DNA of 64,000 nt from Rostratula benghalensis. Taxonomy: Eukaryota > Chordata > Aves > Charadriiformes > Rostratulidae. The notes below the pieces were generated by a model, which did no database searches, was not told the origin of the DNA, and saw only the letters and a list, made by a program, of their open reading frames with translations. Position 1 is the stretch's first letter. Each line of letters starts with the position of its first letter. Position numbers and translations under genes: made by a program. Shown one piece after another: positions 12,000 through 24,104 of the stretch. The stretch is from the NCBI GenBank assembly GCA_013399305.1, contig VXAI01000025.1, positions 4,802,792 to 4,866,791 on the forward strand, in the 5' to 3' direction.

Positions 12000-12800
12000 C
12001 AGTGCCCAAGTGGTAACAGGATGATAAAGTTTTGATGGGCCTGGTATTGGCTTTTATTTTTTTAAGGGGGAACTCCTCTCTCATTAACGGAAAAAGCATT
12101 TTTAATGCCAACATCAATATAAAGTGCTGCTGGGACTTTTATATCATTTCAATATCAGGCCTGTGTTCAAGGAGCAAAAATAAATGCAGTGTTCACAACC
12201 ATTTGATATTATAGCCGAATAGCTTTCAACAAGCTCTTACCATGTTTTTATGCACAAAGTATGATTTGGAGGTTGGGAATGGAAAATGAGGGAGCCAGAG
12301 GGGAGGGGAAGCTTTTTGTTAATTTATAGACACTAGCTGAAATGTTTAAAAGCAATCTTACCAGGGTCACGACATGGTGCGTAGATCAGGTTATTTTGCA
12401 AACAGCAGAATTTCTTCTTTTTTCCTTCTCCTTCTTCTGGCAGCATCAATAAATTTGTTTGATGCACTTTAAATGTTTAATTAAAACATTATGTTAGCAC
12501 ATTTACTGTAAGTGATAAAAACACTTTGGAGGTGGTCTTAAAGCAATTGGTGGCTCTGAAATTGCTAGACATGCACTAGTAAATCAGATACAAAGTCCAT
12601 AAATTGGAACGATTCTCTTTCAGGCCTGTGCCATTTCACAGATATTAAAGCTGCTTAATTTAATTCCTCAGTAATGTGGAATGTGTACAGCAGCTGATGT
12701 GACTTCTTCAGACTGATTGTTTAAGGTCATATAAACTCAGGCCTACAGAGCACAGGATAGAAATTCCCTCTTATATTAATGCTGTTTATAATTCAGTTCT
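12000..12800. promoter_or_regulatory. Candidate conserved non-coding element with TAATTA palindrome
   Basis: Roughly 800 bases without dispersed repeats or long frames, rich in TTTAAT/ATTAAA cores. At its centre is an inverted repeat: AATGTTT (12472-12478), spacer AATTA, AAACATT (12484-12490), carrying a homeodomain palindrome TAATTA at 12478-12483. The texture is that of a deeply conserved developmental enhancer; conservation itself is untested. Confidence 0.4.
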
Positions 12801-15226
12801 CCTTCAATCCCTTAATCAGAAAAGAAATGTTTATTGTGCCACATTGCTATAAAGTCAGTAGGAATTGTAATGAGAATTTGAAAATGGTGAAAATATATAC
12901 ACTAAGTCACAGCTACTGGTGCCAACCATCTCCTCTTTTTGGACAGGTTTGTTTAACTTAAAAGGAAAACTTGTTTTTAATGCGAATCACTCACTTTTAT
13001 ATATGGAATACAACTCTTTTGTAAAGTACAAAGTACAAAGGAGAAGTCAAAGCTACTGTAAACTGCTCTTTGCAAATGACTTTAACTGTTCCTCATCAAG
13101 TAACGCTGCCCTGCATTTACCAGGTGAAATCTATACCTACCTGAAGTCGATGGGAGTTTTCCTGCTTCCTCCCATTAGAAGGGCTTGTGCTTTGAGGAAT
13201 TGCATAGGTAGCATCTTCAGCAATATGCAAGGGATAGCATCTGCTGCTCCACTGCTGTTTTAATACCTGCATTCAAAACACAATAGTAATAAAAGCTTCA
13301 GAACAAATTATTACGATTGGCTTCTTTGCCTATGTTGGAAATCTTTACTGAATCAAATTAATACAGAATATAAACATCACAATTAGATTTCACCAAGATG
13401 AGCAAATAATGAATCTTTCTTCTTCAGCTAAGAAAGTAGATTTTCTTAAGAAATCTCTGAGTCAGCATTTCTTGCAAGAAGAACCTTTTTCCCCCTTCCC
13501 CCAAGAGTGTCAATAGCTGAGAAGTCAATGATTTCCAAGGATGTCACGGATAACTTGCAATAGGAAAGGTAAAAGTTCACTCATTTTGATGTGTACATAA
13601 CCTATTTCTTTAACAATAGGTAACATGAAATTCTTAGCATGGATAAACTGACTAAATGTCATGTCCCCTACTCATAAAAAAAGCTGTGTGACAGGTTTCT
13701 CCCAGGATGAACAAGAAAAATCAGCTCCATGAGAGGCTTGACTCTGGAGCAGCAGGAGCTCTTCACGAAGATTTCTGCTGCAGGAGCCACTGGGTGGATG
13801 GTTTCTTTACATGAGGGTTTCCAGGGCTGCAGACACTTCTTCTTGTTCTCTGCAGTGTCCTGAGTCACGGCCGTGCAAGGGACCAAGCAGCAGTGCACAA
13901 CCCATGGTGATATTGGTGATGTCAGAGGAGTGCGTTGGTGAAAATGATACTGTCTTCTGTGTGTTTTTAATTTACATCTGCTCTCTTTCCTGATGAAACC
14001 ACGTTCTTACCACCAGCATGAGGTAGAATGGATTTTTATCTCCCATGCATCAACAGAGTTATCAGCACGTTCTAATTACGCTGCGTTGTGAGAAGCAGCG
14101 AGAGCACAGCTGGATTTTCCAATTCCAGATCTGAGGTGTCTGCGAGGCAGACATTTGAGGAAATAACTAGATACTGAGGCTCATTAGACCATGTAGCATT
14201 TAAACTAGGGTTGAATTTGTCTCGTGAACTCTGTCCTGTGTGGTCAAATTCCAACTGCATGTCTGCCTGCCCTACTATTAATCACTTTTTGGATTAAGAG
14301 ACAAAATCACCTCTCCAACATTCTTAAGCAAATATGTGTATTTTCCATAAACAAACAACGAAATCAAAACTATTTGTCTTAACTTGTTGATTTGTCCAAG
14401 TTATCTCATCCCAGATCCAATGACGGTCCCAAATATTAATAGGAAAAATCCTCTGTAACAGCTGCACCTCTTTCAAAGCCATGATTTTCTTCAGTCTTAT
14501 GTTGTACTGGTTGCAGTCTTCGATGGGTAAAAGGAGTAGCAAAGAAGGAAAGCCTGGGTATTCTCACCCACCTTCACCTCACCTATTTTAGGTTCTCTCA
14601 ACTGTCAAAAGAAACAAAAGAAACCGATTGTTGCCATACATAGTGAGGCCTTCATTAATAAACTCTGACAAAACCCTGTCAAGCACCAAAGTCATTTTCA
14701 GAAGAAATTAACTGGGTGCACTGGAGTAATTTGTGCCACCATTTCCAAGAGGAAGAATACTTGATTCTGTATTTATCATTAAGAGCATTCATAACTGAAA
14801 AAACCCATAAAACTCCAGATTTTGGCCTGTTCAAGTTAGATCATTATGCTTCATATACAGAAAAAGCCAAAACATTTAGTGCTAAGTATCAGTCCAACCA
14901 GAGTTTTGAGGCACCTGTATTGGATGAACACTGTAAGATATGTTCATAAGTCAAGAACAACATTTCAAGCTAGTGATTTTGATTATTTATAGGCATTAAG
15001 TCCTTCTTTACACTTGTCATAGGTTAAGTGCTCTACATACTGATATACGACTGAGCAGATCAGTCCTCAAGGTAAGCTCAAGGCCCTCAGGATTTTTTTC
15101 CCTTTTTTTTTGGTGCAGAAAACAACATTTTAAAACAGTTTTGATATTTCATAATATAGTTTGTGACAGGGCTATTTCACCATTGACTAACGTGGGCTGC
15201 GGTGTCATCACAAAGTCCCTAACACT
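12801..15226. other. Non-coding stretch
   Basis: No supportable gene. 13260-13460 is AT-rich and repeat-free (possible conserved element). Frames at 13668-13898 (-), 14072-14260 (-) and 14716-14949 (+) have no family resemblance. A possible downstream exon for the minus-strand candidate at 15671 could lie in this interval, but I cannot identify one. Confidence 0.45.
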
Positions 15227-15310
15227 GTGTCAGTGCGAGTCTATGGAGAAGCCATCAAGATGTCAACTTATTCCGAAAGGGGAAAGAGTGTCAGTGCAAG
15301 TCTACAGAGA
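15227..15310 (+). repeat. Imperfect 23-bp direct repeat
   Basis: A 23-base word beginning GTGTCAGTGC occurs at 15227-15249 and again at 15288-15310 with three substitutions. The 61-bp period suggests an old local duplication. Confidence 0.75.
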
Positions 15311-15670
15311 CATGGTGGTATGTGAAGAGGAAGCAAAATGAAATGGTATCTGTGATTGTACAGCACTGCCAGACAAAGACACGCTCAACCCAGAAGCCTT
15401 TTCAGACATGTGCAGTATTCAAGAGGCAGCAACCAGGTATTTGTGATTTTTTCAGGTGTTAAGGAAAGTTTACCTCTAAATAACTCCTCTGTGCTGAAAT
15501 ACCTTATCTAAAATCACAAGTCTCATAGATGTAAGAGTAGGTGATTGGAAAATGATACAGTAGCACGTGTGAAAGAAGAGGACCGATGAACACAACACTG
15601 GGATGTGTGCTGCTGTCCTCCTAACCACTCTCCTCGTGCAGAAGAATGACTTGAGAGGTTTCTCTCCTAC

Positions 15671-15790
15671 CTTTTCCTGGTCAGTGGAGGGTGCAGCAGG
15701 CTCCTTAAGGGTTTGCACAACCTGTGCGTGGCTCAGAACGGCGATCAGCAATGCCAAGGCAAGAGTCTTCTCCCGTAACCAAAGGGCCAT
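15671..15790 (-). CDS. Candidate first coding exon of an unrecognised secreted protein
   Basis: Forty codons on the minus strand, starting at the ATG at 15790-15788. The start has G at -3 and G at +4, a good Kozak context. The product begins MALWLREKT, followed by a hydrophobic core (LALALLIAVL) and a small-residue cleavage region (SHAQ), a classic N-terminal signal peptide. A polar segment rich in Pro, Ala, Glu and Lys ends in DQEK. Exactly after the AAG codon lies GTAGGA, a reasonable splice donor in phase 0. Upstream, CTGTGGCAG just before the ATG could be an acceptor for a 5' UTR exon, though its pyrimidine tract is poor. The frame is also open upstream to a Met at 15883, but the inner Met gives the signal peptide. 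I know no family with this sequence; the resemblance of the first residues to preproinsulin is coincidental, with no B-chain following. No second exon was found. Confidence 0.3.
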
Positions 15791-15883
15791 ATCTGCCACA
15801 GCATCAGTACACAACGCTCGTGGTGTGTGGTGGTACCTGCTGATTTCATGGAGTTGTTTTAAGCTTGCTGAAGGCAGATCCAA

Positions 15884-17787
15884 TGGTTCAGTTACGTTTA
15901 AGCAACTGGCCCAAAGCCCTCAGGGATGCACAGCTCCATCAGTCTCTGTGAGTGTTTGTCTTTCTTCACCCCAACCACATTTCATAAAATATTCAGCCCA
16001 GCAACTCCCCTTCCCACGTGCTGCCTCCTCTCCCAGCTGTGCTGAGCCACATCCAGTGTTGTGAACGGAGTGGCTCCCCGTATCCCCCTTTCCTGCACGC
16101 CCTTGGGAAGAACATCCCACCATTTCAGAAGTGCAGCTCGATAGTGTTGAGTTACATTTTTTAAGGCCAGACATCTGGAATGTATCATCTGGGAGCCAGA
16201 TTTGAGGAGTATCTTCATTTTATGTTGTCTACAGGAAGGAGGAGGGCAGAGGCTTCACATTGCTGCACAACAGATAGTTATTTTTTGTGGACAATGTAAA
16301 GGTGCATGCTAACGTGTCATCCACCAAAGCCCTTTCTGAACCTCAGTAAGGAAGTTCCTCCATTAACATTTGTTGTATCAGTGGAAAACTGAGGTGAAAG
16401 TATATAGATACACCCTCACTGTGACCTGAATGGTGCCAGGTTTCCAGAATTACTTCCATATATTAGGAATGGAAGGTTCTTTTCTTCAAGAGTTCTTGAA
16501 GGTCAATTGTCTAAAGCGAATGAAGCACTTAAAATCCTAATATTCAGAAAGCTTTAGGCCAGGGCAGGATTCAAAAGCATCCAGGTGCCACACTCTTACT
16601 GGTAGTGACAATGCTTGCAAAATAAGGTGCTCTCTGCCCTCCCCCTAGCTGAAAAATGAGAATCTGGAGGTCCCACCACACTGCTGAGTGTTGTGAAAAT
16701 ATGAGTAAAAACACTACAAGAAGTCTTACTGCAGTCACTTATCAGGGCAATATAGAAAACAACCCAGAGCTCAGCACAGCAAAACAGAGGAGAGGTTCGA
16801 TTGTTCCGAGCTTGGGGGGGCTGGGTGCCTCCCCCCACCCCTTTTGCTCTGCAGTGTGGTTTCTCTTTCCAACGGGGGGAATTTTTCTCCTTACCACGGG
16901 CAAGGTCAGCGTGAGCCGTCTCCCGGGCTGCTGCAGAGCACGGGGAAGCCAAATCCACCACTGGTACAACTCCACCAAAGCTCCCAGCCTCACAGAAGGG
17001 ACTAATTTGGCCTTGTGTATTTTGAATAAATTGTTAACTCTTCTCGGCATGAAGAAGTGATTATTGAAAAGTTTGCCTCCACATACAAATGCAAATGACA
17101 GTCGAAGAACACGTGAATGTTAATCTTCCAAACCAAGTACGTAGACAAATGCTAGTCATTAGAAACATTTCCGTGCATTTATATTAGGCTGTCCTCTAAA
17201 AGACTTTTCAGACAAATATGTCATCAAGATATTCAAAACCATGTAATCTTATCCAAAGTTTCATCTATCAACAGTACAGTTTTCATCTCTCGCAGCTGTG
17301 TGTCAGAATGTGCAGGCAGATTAGCCAGCTGATAGCAAGGGGGGAAGGGAAAGAGGGGCTCTGTCATCATCAAGAAATACTGCTGGGGAGAAGAGACTCT
17401 TGCTGTTGATTTTTTAAAAAATCTCCCCAAGAACCCTTTCCATGCGGGGATGAAGGGGAGATTTGCAACAGCTTTAATTTTTTACAAGAGTCGGTGCTCT
17501 TCTCTGCTCAAAGCCCTCCCACCCTGTTTCCCCTTCCCTGCAGAGTGTAAGTTCTCATAACAAAAAACATCCTGAGCACAATTGTGTATCTGGTCTCTGT
17601 GGCAAAGCACCTCCTCCCGCTCCCCCCTCCATGACAGATTAATTTACCAGATCTCTTGTGCCTTCGTAAACCCAGAGAGAACGAGATAAAGCCCAAATCC
17701 GGGTGGTTTTGTACTCCAGCTGCACCCTTCACCTTCCTCAAAGGGCAAATCCCCACACAGGTTTCTTCTCCTAGAGCCAGAGGGATC

Positions 17788-17791
<4 letters not shown>
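15884..17791. other. Non-coding stretch
   Basis: Several overlapping frames on both strands (15920-16218, 16596-17060) show no domain or splice support. An octamer ATGCAAAT is at 17089-17096. Nothing else is supportable. Confidence 0.5.
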
Positions 17792-17818
<27 letters not shown>

Positions 17819-17826
17819 AAAAAAAA
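17792..17826 (+). repeat. A-rich tract (A24-G-A10)
   Basis: The longest A run of the window, broken by one G at 17816. No retrogene or SINE body with target-site duplications is visible upstream, so it is called simple sequence. It inflates the minus-strand frame that reads poly-Phe here. Confidence 0.9.
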
Positions 17827-18154
17827 GTTTACCTCAACACTTTTCAGCAAGCAAATTCTGTAATTCTGTTGTTTCAGGGAGAGAGAGAAATGATGACATA
17901 TACAGGCTTCTGATAAAGATGCAAAGAGATAGGACTAAAACATACAGTAAAGCCCTGTGAAATTATTCCTCAATATGAGATTCAATATGCTGCAGTGGTT
18001 GTCTATGAGACAATGTCTTTGAATCCATGCATATGAATCCCTGCATAATCTTTGAGCGTATTCATTTTTAAATACATTCTTTCAAGTGAATTTTAGCATT
18101 ACCGAGGAGCTCTGGTTTGACAGCACTTGAAGACAATGTTTTCAAATTTAGGGG

Positions 18155-18365
18155 GAGTGGGAAAGATTTTCAAAACCACTGAAGAGCAGTTAGGACTTAA
18201 CATCACCTAAAATAGGCTCGTGATTTTCGGGCATCTTTGAAACTTCTTTTTTGAAGCAAAGCCCTAAATCTCAGTGTTCAGCGACACAAGTCGAGTGCCT
18301 TAATTTTCAGAGCTGCAAATCCAATCTGTGCTGACCATGCAGAACATTCAGCATCTCTGAGAATC
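18155..18365. repeat. Ancient amniote repeat remnant (palindromic, hAT-like)
   Basis: Phrases such as GATTTTCAAAACCACTGAAG, TTAGGACTTAACATCACCTA, and further on TTTTCAGAGCTGC and CAGCATCTCTGAGAATC resemble the arms of an old dispersed element well represented in turtles, crocodilians and birds (words of the type 'gattttcaaaag...cttaggcacc' and 'gctgagcatctctgaaaatc'). It is degraded, so boundaries and family are approximate. Confidence 0.4.
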
Positions 18366-20043
18366 ACCTGTCCCAACAGACCCAAGTTTGGTTTTTGGTG
18401 TTAGGTTTTTCTTCCGTGCTTTTGGCATGAAGATGCCTCCCCCAGGGACAAAGAGAAGCAAGGACAGCATTCAGCCAGTTGCCAGGGGCTCTGATCTTGG
18501 CTTCAAGGGGTATTTTGGAAGAAAGGAGTCTGTTTTGGTGGAGAATCCCCCGATATGGATACCTCCCAGCGCTCTGGACTGAAGCCAGCTGATGTCAGTG
18601 TAGTCCCCAGACAGTCTGGGGGGATTAGGGTACGAGTCACCAAAGCCCTAACTGGGGGAGCAACCACTGAGGGAGCCAGAGCTGTGTATCTTGCTCATGT
18701 TCCTCTGAGCCTTATCTGGTTCCCTAACTTCAATACCAAATCAATCTTTTTAATGGGAGCGTAATGCTTAACCTATTGCCAGAACTTTTCCCTCAGCTGT
18801 GGAAATGTGCTTTGGAGCAACTCGACTGAAAAAAAGTTGGAGTGCAGAGAAAGAACTTTTCGGGGCCAATGTGGAGGTGTCCTGGAAGGAGGGAAGGAGA
18901 AGTTCGTCGTCTGCTGAAACACAACCCCTAAATGCAAAAGCAAAATTCAAAATGCCTGGAAAAGGAGCCTCAATATAGTATTACTTAAAGCTTCACTTGA
19001 CAAACTCCAATTTTAAACTCAAAACCATTCCTTAAAGCTTCTTAAATACTCGTGTCGTTGGTTCCTTGCTTGGAAAATTACCTTTGTTCCCTCTGATGAG
19101 AAATGGGAAAGAAGTGAGGAGCAGGGTGGGAAGGGGAAGACACATTATTTGATGAAACAAGACGTTGCTCCCAGCCTGGGGCTTGCTGTCCTCCCAGTGA
19201 AGTCCAGCCTCCAGCTCGCTGCCTGGGCACACATGCCTGCCTGCCAGCCAAGGTCCACCAGGTCAAAAAACTGCTTTAGAGAGAGTGCCCCGAGCTAGTG
19301 TTTACCTAGAGGAGCCATTGCAGCCTCTCAGGAAATAATCCACATTTTCAAATGAGCCTGCGTGCCCAAATATTTGTTTGCTAGTTAGATGGTAATGGCT
19401 GTAGAGCAGTTGTTATGGTCTTCTGGGGACAGCCTGCAACTTGTACTGCTGCACAGAATTTGTTTACCAGATGAGGTATTAATCTGGTTAGTTGAAATAC
19501 TATGGCCTGTCCACAAATCATTAATGTTGGCTGCAGGACCGTACACTGTTAACACATGTACTTCAGGTCAGCCAGTCCCACATAACAGATATTTAGCCCA
19601 GAAAGGTCTGTGGACCTTTCCCAACCCTGTTTCTTTTGCTGGCCGTGCTGCCAGACCAGCAGAAACCAGTGCGAGGCATGGGACCATGGGTGGAGGCTTT
19701 GGAGCTATGACTTCAGCAGGCAAAGGAGGAGGAGAGCGAGCCATCTGCCAAAACAAGCATGGGTGGTGTGGCTTTGAGAAGACAGGGACATCGAGCAGCA
19801 GGGAGCAGAGCTTGCTGGAGTGGTTTTTAAAGATGGTTTAGGAAACTGGCTTTGATTTTAACAGCCGGTTCTACCAACAGAGACCAAACTGCCTTCGGCA
19901 CAGCCCTGTCCTTTTTCTGCGCCTACACACCACCACAAGCCACAAAGCACTCACCAAGACTGTATAACAAACTTAACTTCAAAAGACCAAAAGCCACAAA
20001 AAGCATAATGTCCCACAAAAAGGGAGCAGGAGCATACAGAGAG
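18366..20043. other. Non-coding stretch with few stops
   Basis: Relatively GC-rich DNA with several long frames (for example 19389-19841 +). They change frame, lack splice sites of quality and match no family, so I do not call a gene. Confidence 0.5.
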
Positions 20044-20060
20044 GTAGTAGTAGTAGTAGT
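20044..20060 (+). repeat. (GTA)n microsatellite
   Basis: Five perfect GTA units plus GT. It produces an artefactual poly-Val stretch in a plus-strand frame. Confidence 0.9.
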
Positions 20061-20581
20061 GATTTCCCCAGATGCTTTTCTACAAAAAGAGAGAAGTGGG
20101 CAGTCAGGAGGGTACGTTACACTTCCACATCTTCTCTGGGTTCCTAGAACCCCTCCAGCTCCCCATAAAGGTTCCCAGCTTCAGCCAGAATTGCAGTGTG
20201 GACCCAAAGCATCCATGCCAAAGATTCTGGCTTCCAGTGGATACTCTTTCTGTTCCACCAGAGCCATCTTATAGGAGCAAGGGGACAACTAACAGCAGCA
20301 GTGCTGCACTCCCCACAGCCATAGCCACCTCCTCCCTGTCCAGCTCTGAGGGACGTCCACAGAATCTGCAAGGACCCACTGCTAAGGCTGGTATTTACTC
20401 TCTCAGGCTTGTCATCAAGCTTTTTTCTCTCCCCGAATGGCTGGAGTCAAGGATGTGGTCTTGGCCTTATCTCTGAATTTTCTGGCTTTTGTCAGCGAGC
20501 GTGTCGCAAAGGCGAGGTTACTCACCCAGCTGCGCTGATACCACCACGGAGATTTTCCTGTTGATGCTCTTGGAGGCTTAT

Positions 20582-20690
20582 CATAGAATCACAGAATGGT
20601 CAGAGTTGGAAGAGACCTTAACAATCATCAAGTTCCAAGCCCCCTGCCAATGGGCAGGGACACCTCCCACTACAGCAGGTTGCTCAAAGC
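20582..20690 (-). mobile_element. CR1 LINE, 3' end fragment
   Basis: Begins with two 8-bp terminal units on the plus strand (CATAGAATCACAGAAT), followed by GTTGGAAGAGACCTT and CCCCTGCCAATGGGCAGGGA-type sequence, the hallmark of the avian CR1 3' end read in reverse. Only about 110 bp survive. Severe 5' truncation is the norm for CR1, a non-LTR retrotransposon that primes within its own short 3' repeat and makes no target-site duplication. Confidence 0.9.
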
Positions 20691-20702
20691 CTTTTTATTA
20701 GA

Positions 20703-23099
20703 AAAAGCTGCTTGCAGAACATGATGCGTTTGTTGCGTGTACACCCCTGCCCCATGCTCTGCCTTTGGTGGTGTTCACATCTCCCCCTCTCACGGGAGAA
20801 GGGCACACAAAACAGCTCTTGAAGGGAAGGACATTTCCCCCCACGTGCAGTTTCACTACACCAGTAGGGTGTAACTGGCACTGCGGCTGCAGTTGGCACA
20901 TCGTGAGCATAATCAGAAGAGTTTTCCTCCTAACTCACAACAGACGGCGTTTCTCTGAGATGCATTTACCATTGGCTGGTTCCACTGCACAGCCCAGATT
21001 AAAAACAAACCAGAAAAAGCCAAAAAAACCCCTTCCAGTGCTGTGTGTAATCAGGGATGTGAACACTAATCCAGAAGTTGCGCACCCCACACTAGACAAA
21101 CCAAGTCCTACAGAGATAACAAAAGTTCAATAACTTCTTCAGCAGATTGCCCTCTTGATTACTGCAAACTATCTGCTTCAAAGAGCTGTCAGCTTTGCCA
21201 GTGGGGATTCATTCACCCTTTCTCGAGCCAGGAAGCCACCTCTGAAGCTGCACCGTGGGCTGGGAAGCCTCCAAATGCCTTTGCGAACCTGTGGAGGTAC
21301 TAGAGAGGATGTCTCTGAAGATGTGGTGAACTCAACCTGCTTTCAGAAGGTTTTTCAGGCCAACAGAGGCACCTGAAGACTCAGAGAAAGATGACACTGC
21401 CAGATGGCACGGCCCAGGGAGAGGATGAAATGAAGGCTGCGGGGGATGCGTACACTGATTTCTCCAAAGACTTATAACCACGATGAAGAAAGAAACAGCT
21501 CTGCCACAAGAGAGTCTGATGAGAAAAGTCATTTGCTACTGAAATGTAATTTAAAAAATGTATTTAATACCAATTAACAACACAAGCTTGTAATATCCAC
21601 TTATCTAAACGGCTTGTGGATTACTTGCTTTTCACTTACTAACCTACCCACTAATTTCTACAAAAAATAAAAATACAGGTCAGGCTTTTGCTACCAGATT
21701 TAGTTATTTTACTACCAGACAAAGATGAGCCAGAATGGTTATCAAGAAAAATAAGGGGGGAAAAGAGAATTGGGAAATCTTAGACATTGTATTAAAACAA
21801 CAGTTTTTAGGGTGTTTGATTTACTATTCAACTGTGCGCAGCTGCTGCTGTGAGAAATAGGAAGCATGCCAAGGGAAAGAGATGGGGAAAAAAAAAATTA
21901 ACGGGTGGGGGAGGTTTGCAGAATCAACTGGTTAATGAGATATGAAAATTTTTATGAGTAAGCCCCTGCTGAAAAGCACTTGTTTGTTTGAACCAGCTTA
22001 CGGCTTACCCACTGACATGGCAATCTGGGTACTCTCTCCAAAGGATTTAACCACCCAATGTGAAATGTAGATAGCATTTGGGTTTTCCATGCACTAGTTT
22101 AGATCCTCTGTGCTTCCCTCTCCTTGAATTGGAGCAACCTATAAATCTGCTGGGGTCCTGGCACAGATTCCCTCCTCTGCTGGCTGCAGGGCTCTGTGTG
22201 AAGGGGAGTGCTTTCCGCGGGGAGGGCAGTAAATGACTTAATTCCTGCAGCCAAACAGGGAGGAAGCTGAGCAGGGTGAGGTCAGAGATGTGGGTTCGAA
22301 AGCCTTCAGGCAGAGGACAGGAGGGAAGAGGTTTTCTCAGCACCCTGCTTCGCCCAGGCTGGTCCCTCCAGCCCCATTATGGGGCAGAGAAGAGCTCTTC
22401 TTTCTCCACCCCTTGGGGAAGGATTCAGGGTTCCAATGGAACATCCAAACCCAGAAATTTTTAAAAAAGAAAAGCTCTCTGCTTGGTCCAGAGGAAGACC
22501 TTTAACTTTAAAAAGTCCACACCTTCCCTCGGCATTCCCTGTAAGACCACTTAGGCAGTCCCCTGCTCACCACCATCACCCACACAAATCCCATTCCTGC
22601 TCACTGAACAACTTGCAGACACTTTACCTGGCAACCTAAGCACCAAATTCAGGATTATTCAGAACCCTGAATTTAGGAGCTACGTTATTGCCTCTTAATC
22701 TGTTTTGACATAACCTAAGGCTTGTTTTGTGGTCCAAGTGAAAAAAGACTTAAGCTTCCTCAGAACAAGCCTGACTTGTTTGTAATAATTTCATGGATTA
22801 TTTTTTGCCCAGATTCTTCCACGAAAAGCCTCATCATACTTACAAATGCCTTGACATTGCTTGGTGTTTTTTTGTAACTGGCAAAGGCTCAACAATTTTC
22901 AAGAAAAATAAATGTCCCAAATTCTCTAAAAATAAAACACAAACCCCCAGGCTCCAGTTTGTATCAAAAACCGGTCTGTGATATTCCCCATGAGGAAGGG
23001 GGAACTGGCCCCACTGCAAGTCCTGGCTTTCATCTCGGTTTACTCATTGGTGAAAATCCACTGCTAGGGAAACTTTTCAACTTGAAATGCTCATTTGCA
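20703..23099. other. Non-coding stretch
   Basis: Dense overlapping frames on both strands between 20684 and 22639 without recognisable products. A word TGGGTTCGAAAGCC near 22290 resembles a tRNA B box, but no cloverleaf can be drawn. AT-rich DNA at 21540-21800 is unremarkable. Confidence 0.5.
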
Positions 23100-23560
23100 G
23101 TTGATGGATAAACTCCCCCTAAACCCCCCCATTTTATTATCATGGAGATTCAGCCATATCTAGCGCCACTAGGCAGCTAATGGGCTTGGCCCCAGTCTAC
23201 TCCTAATGATATTAATGAAGGGTTATTTTCTAGAACCTGTTCAAATAGCAAGCATTTAAACTAAGGGATTAAAGCAGTACTTGGTGCTCCTTTACCACAG
23301 CACACTCTGAATGCCCCTGTTTGCATCTGCTGCATGGTGAGAAGAATACCCATTGTGTCGGTACTCCAGAAGGCCTCACAGTAGAATATTAGACTTAAGA
23401 AATCATTTATTGGGCTCTTATCTTGCATACCTAATTGAGATGTCAGGCCTCTGCATTTAAACTATAACTTGCAGACTAATTAAAGGCAACAACTTAGTGC
23501 TTACCTGGGGATTCAGGGAGATTGCATGATGACCTGCCTGTGTTGTAAAGGGACGACTAA
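23100..23560. promoter_or_regulatory. Candidate conserved non-coding element
   Basis: Repeat-free and frame-poor, with homeodomain cores (CTAATGATATTAATG near 23203, ACTAATTAAAGG near 23475). A partial CTCF-like core, CCACTAGGCAGC, near 23165 departs from the consensus at two positions. A long run of well-formed motif words without repeats suggests selective constraint, which must be confirmed by alignment. Confidence 0.4.
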
Positions 23561-24104
23561 ACAAACTGAACTAAACAATGTCTTTATTTTTCTGCTAATG
23601 CTTGGTTTGGGGGAGTAATCTTACTTTATCCCCAAACATAAACCTTTTTGTTATTGAGAGGGATACAACCTAGAGGTGCCTTATAGACCTTTTCACCTGG
23701 CTTTGATGTCTTAACAGTTACTAGCCTGAAGCTTGTTGTTTTCCTGTTTTATCCTTCCCCAAATTATTTCCAGGCAGCTATCTGGTGAGTGGCGAAGCCT
23801 CACTTTTCTACAGGGAAAATTGCAAATGAAACCAAGTTTTATACATGGTTTGCTTCTGTTTATTTGTATATGCATACCATCTTCTAACTCCAAAATCTAA
23901 TCTTTGCATTGAATAACAGTACCTGGGATCCTCATGCAGAACAGCAGGTCCAAAATGGCAAGTTAAAGCTTAGGGGTCACTGCTGGGGCAAGAGGAAGCA
24001 GGAGCAGTTTTCCTGCCATCACGAAGATGATGATGATGGTGCCTTGACTTCACATGGTGTGGAAGGAGGGAAGCAGACACTAACTAAATAAAAAAAAAAA
24101 AAAA
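23561..24104. other. Non-coding stretch ending in A15
   Basis: No gene recognised. A GATGATGATGATG-type micro-repeat is near 24026, and A15 lies at 24090-24104. Confidence 0.55.

Noticed and set aside
13668..13898. Possible second exon for the minus-strand candidate at 15671 (acceptor-like CAG near 13853)
   Set aside because: Pyrimidine tract is poor and the reading frame after the junction is short and unlike any known peptide; not enough to join exons.
15603..16064. 153-codon plus-strand frame
   Set aside because: Antisense to the better minus-strand signal-peptide candidate; no domain and no splice support.
19389..20274. Series of plus-strand frames suggesting a broken gene
   Set aside because: Frames differ, contain the GTA microsatellite and show no protein similarity; the low stop density follows from higher GC.
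22285..22300. tRNA B-box-like word GGGTTCGAA
   Set aside because: No A box at suitable distance and no cloverleaf can be formed.
23500..23515. CTTACCTGG word resembling the U1 snRNA 5' end
   Set aside because: Only a short match; the rest of U1 is absent.
23526..23570. Box C-like ATGATGA followed by CTGA, possible C/D snoRNA
   Set aside because: Spacing too short and no terminal stem.
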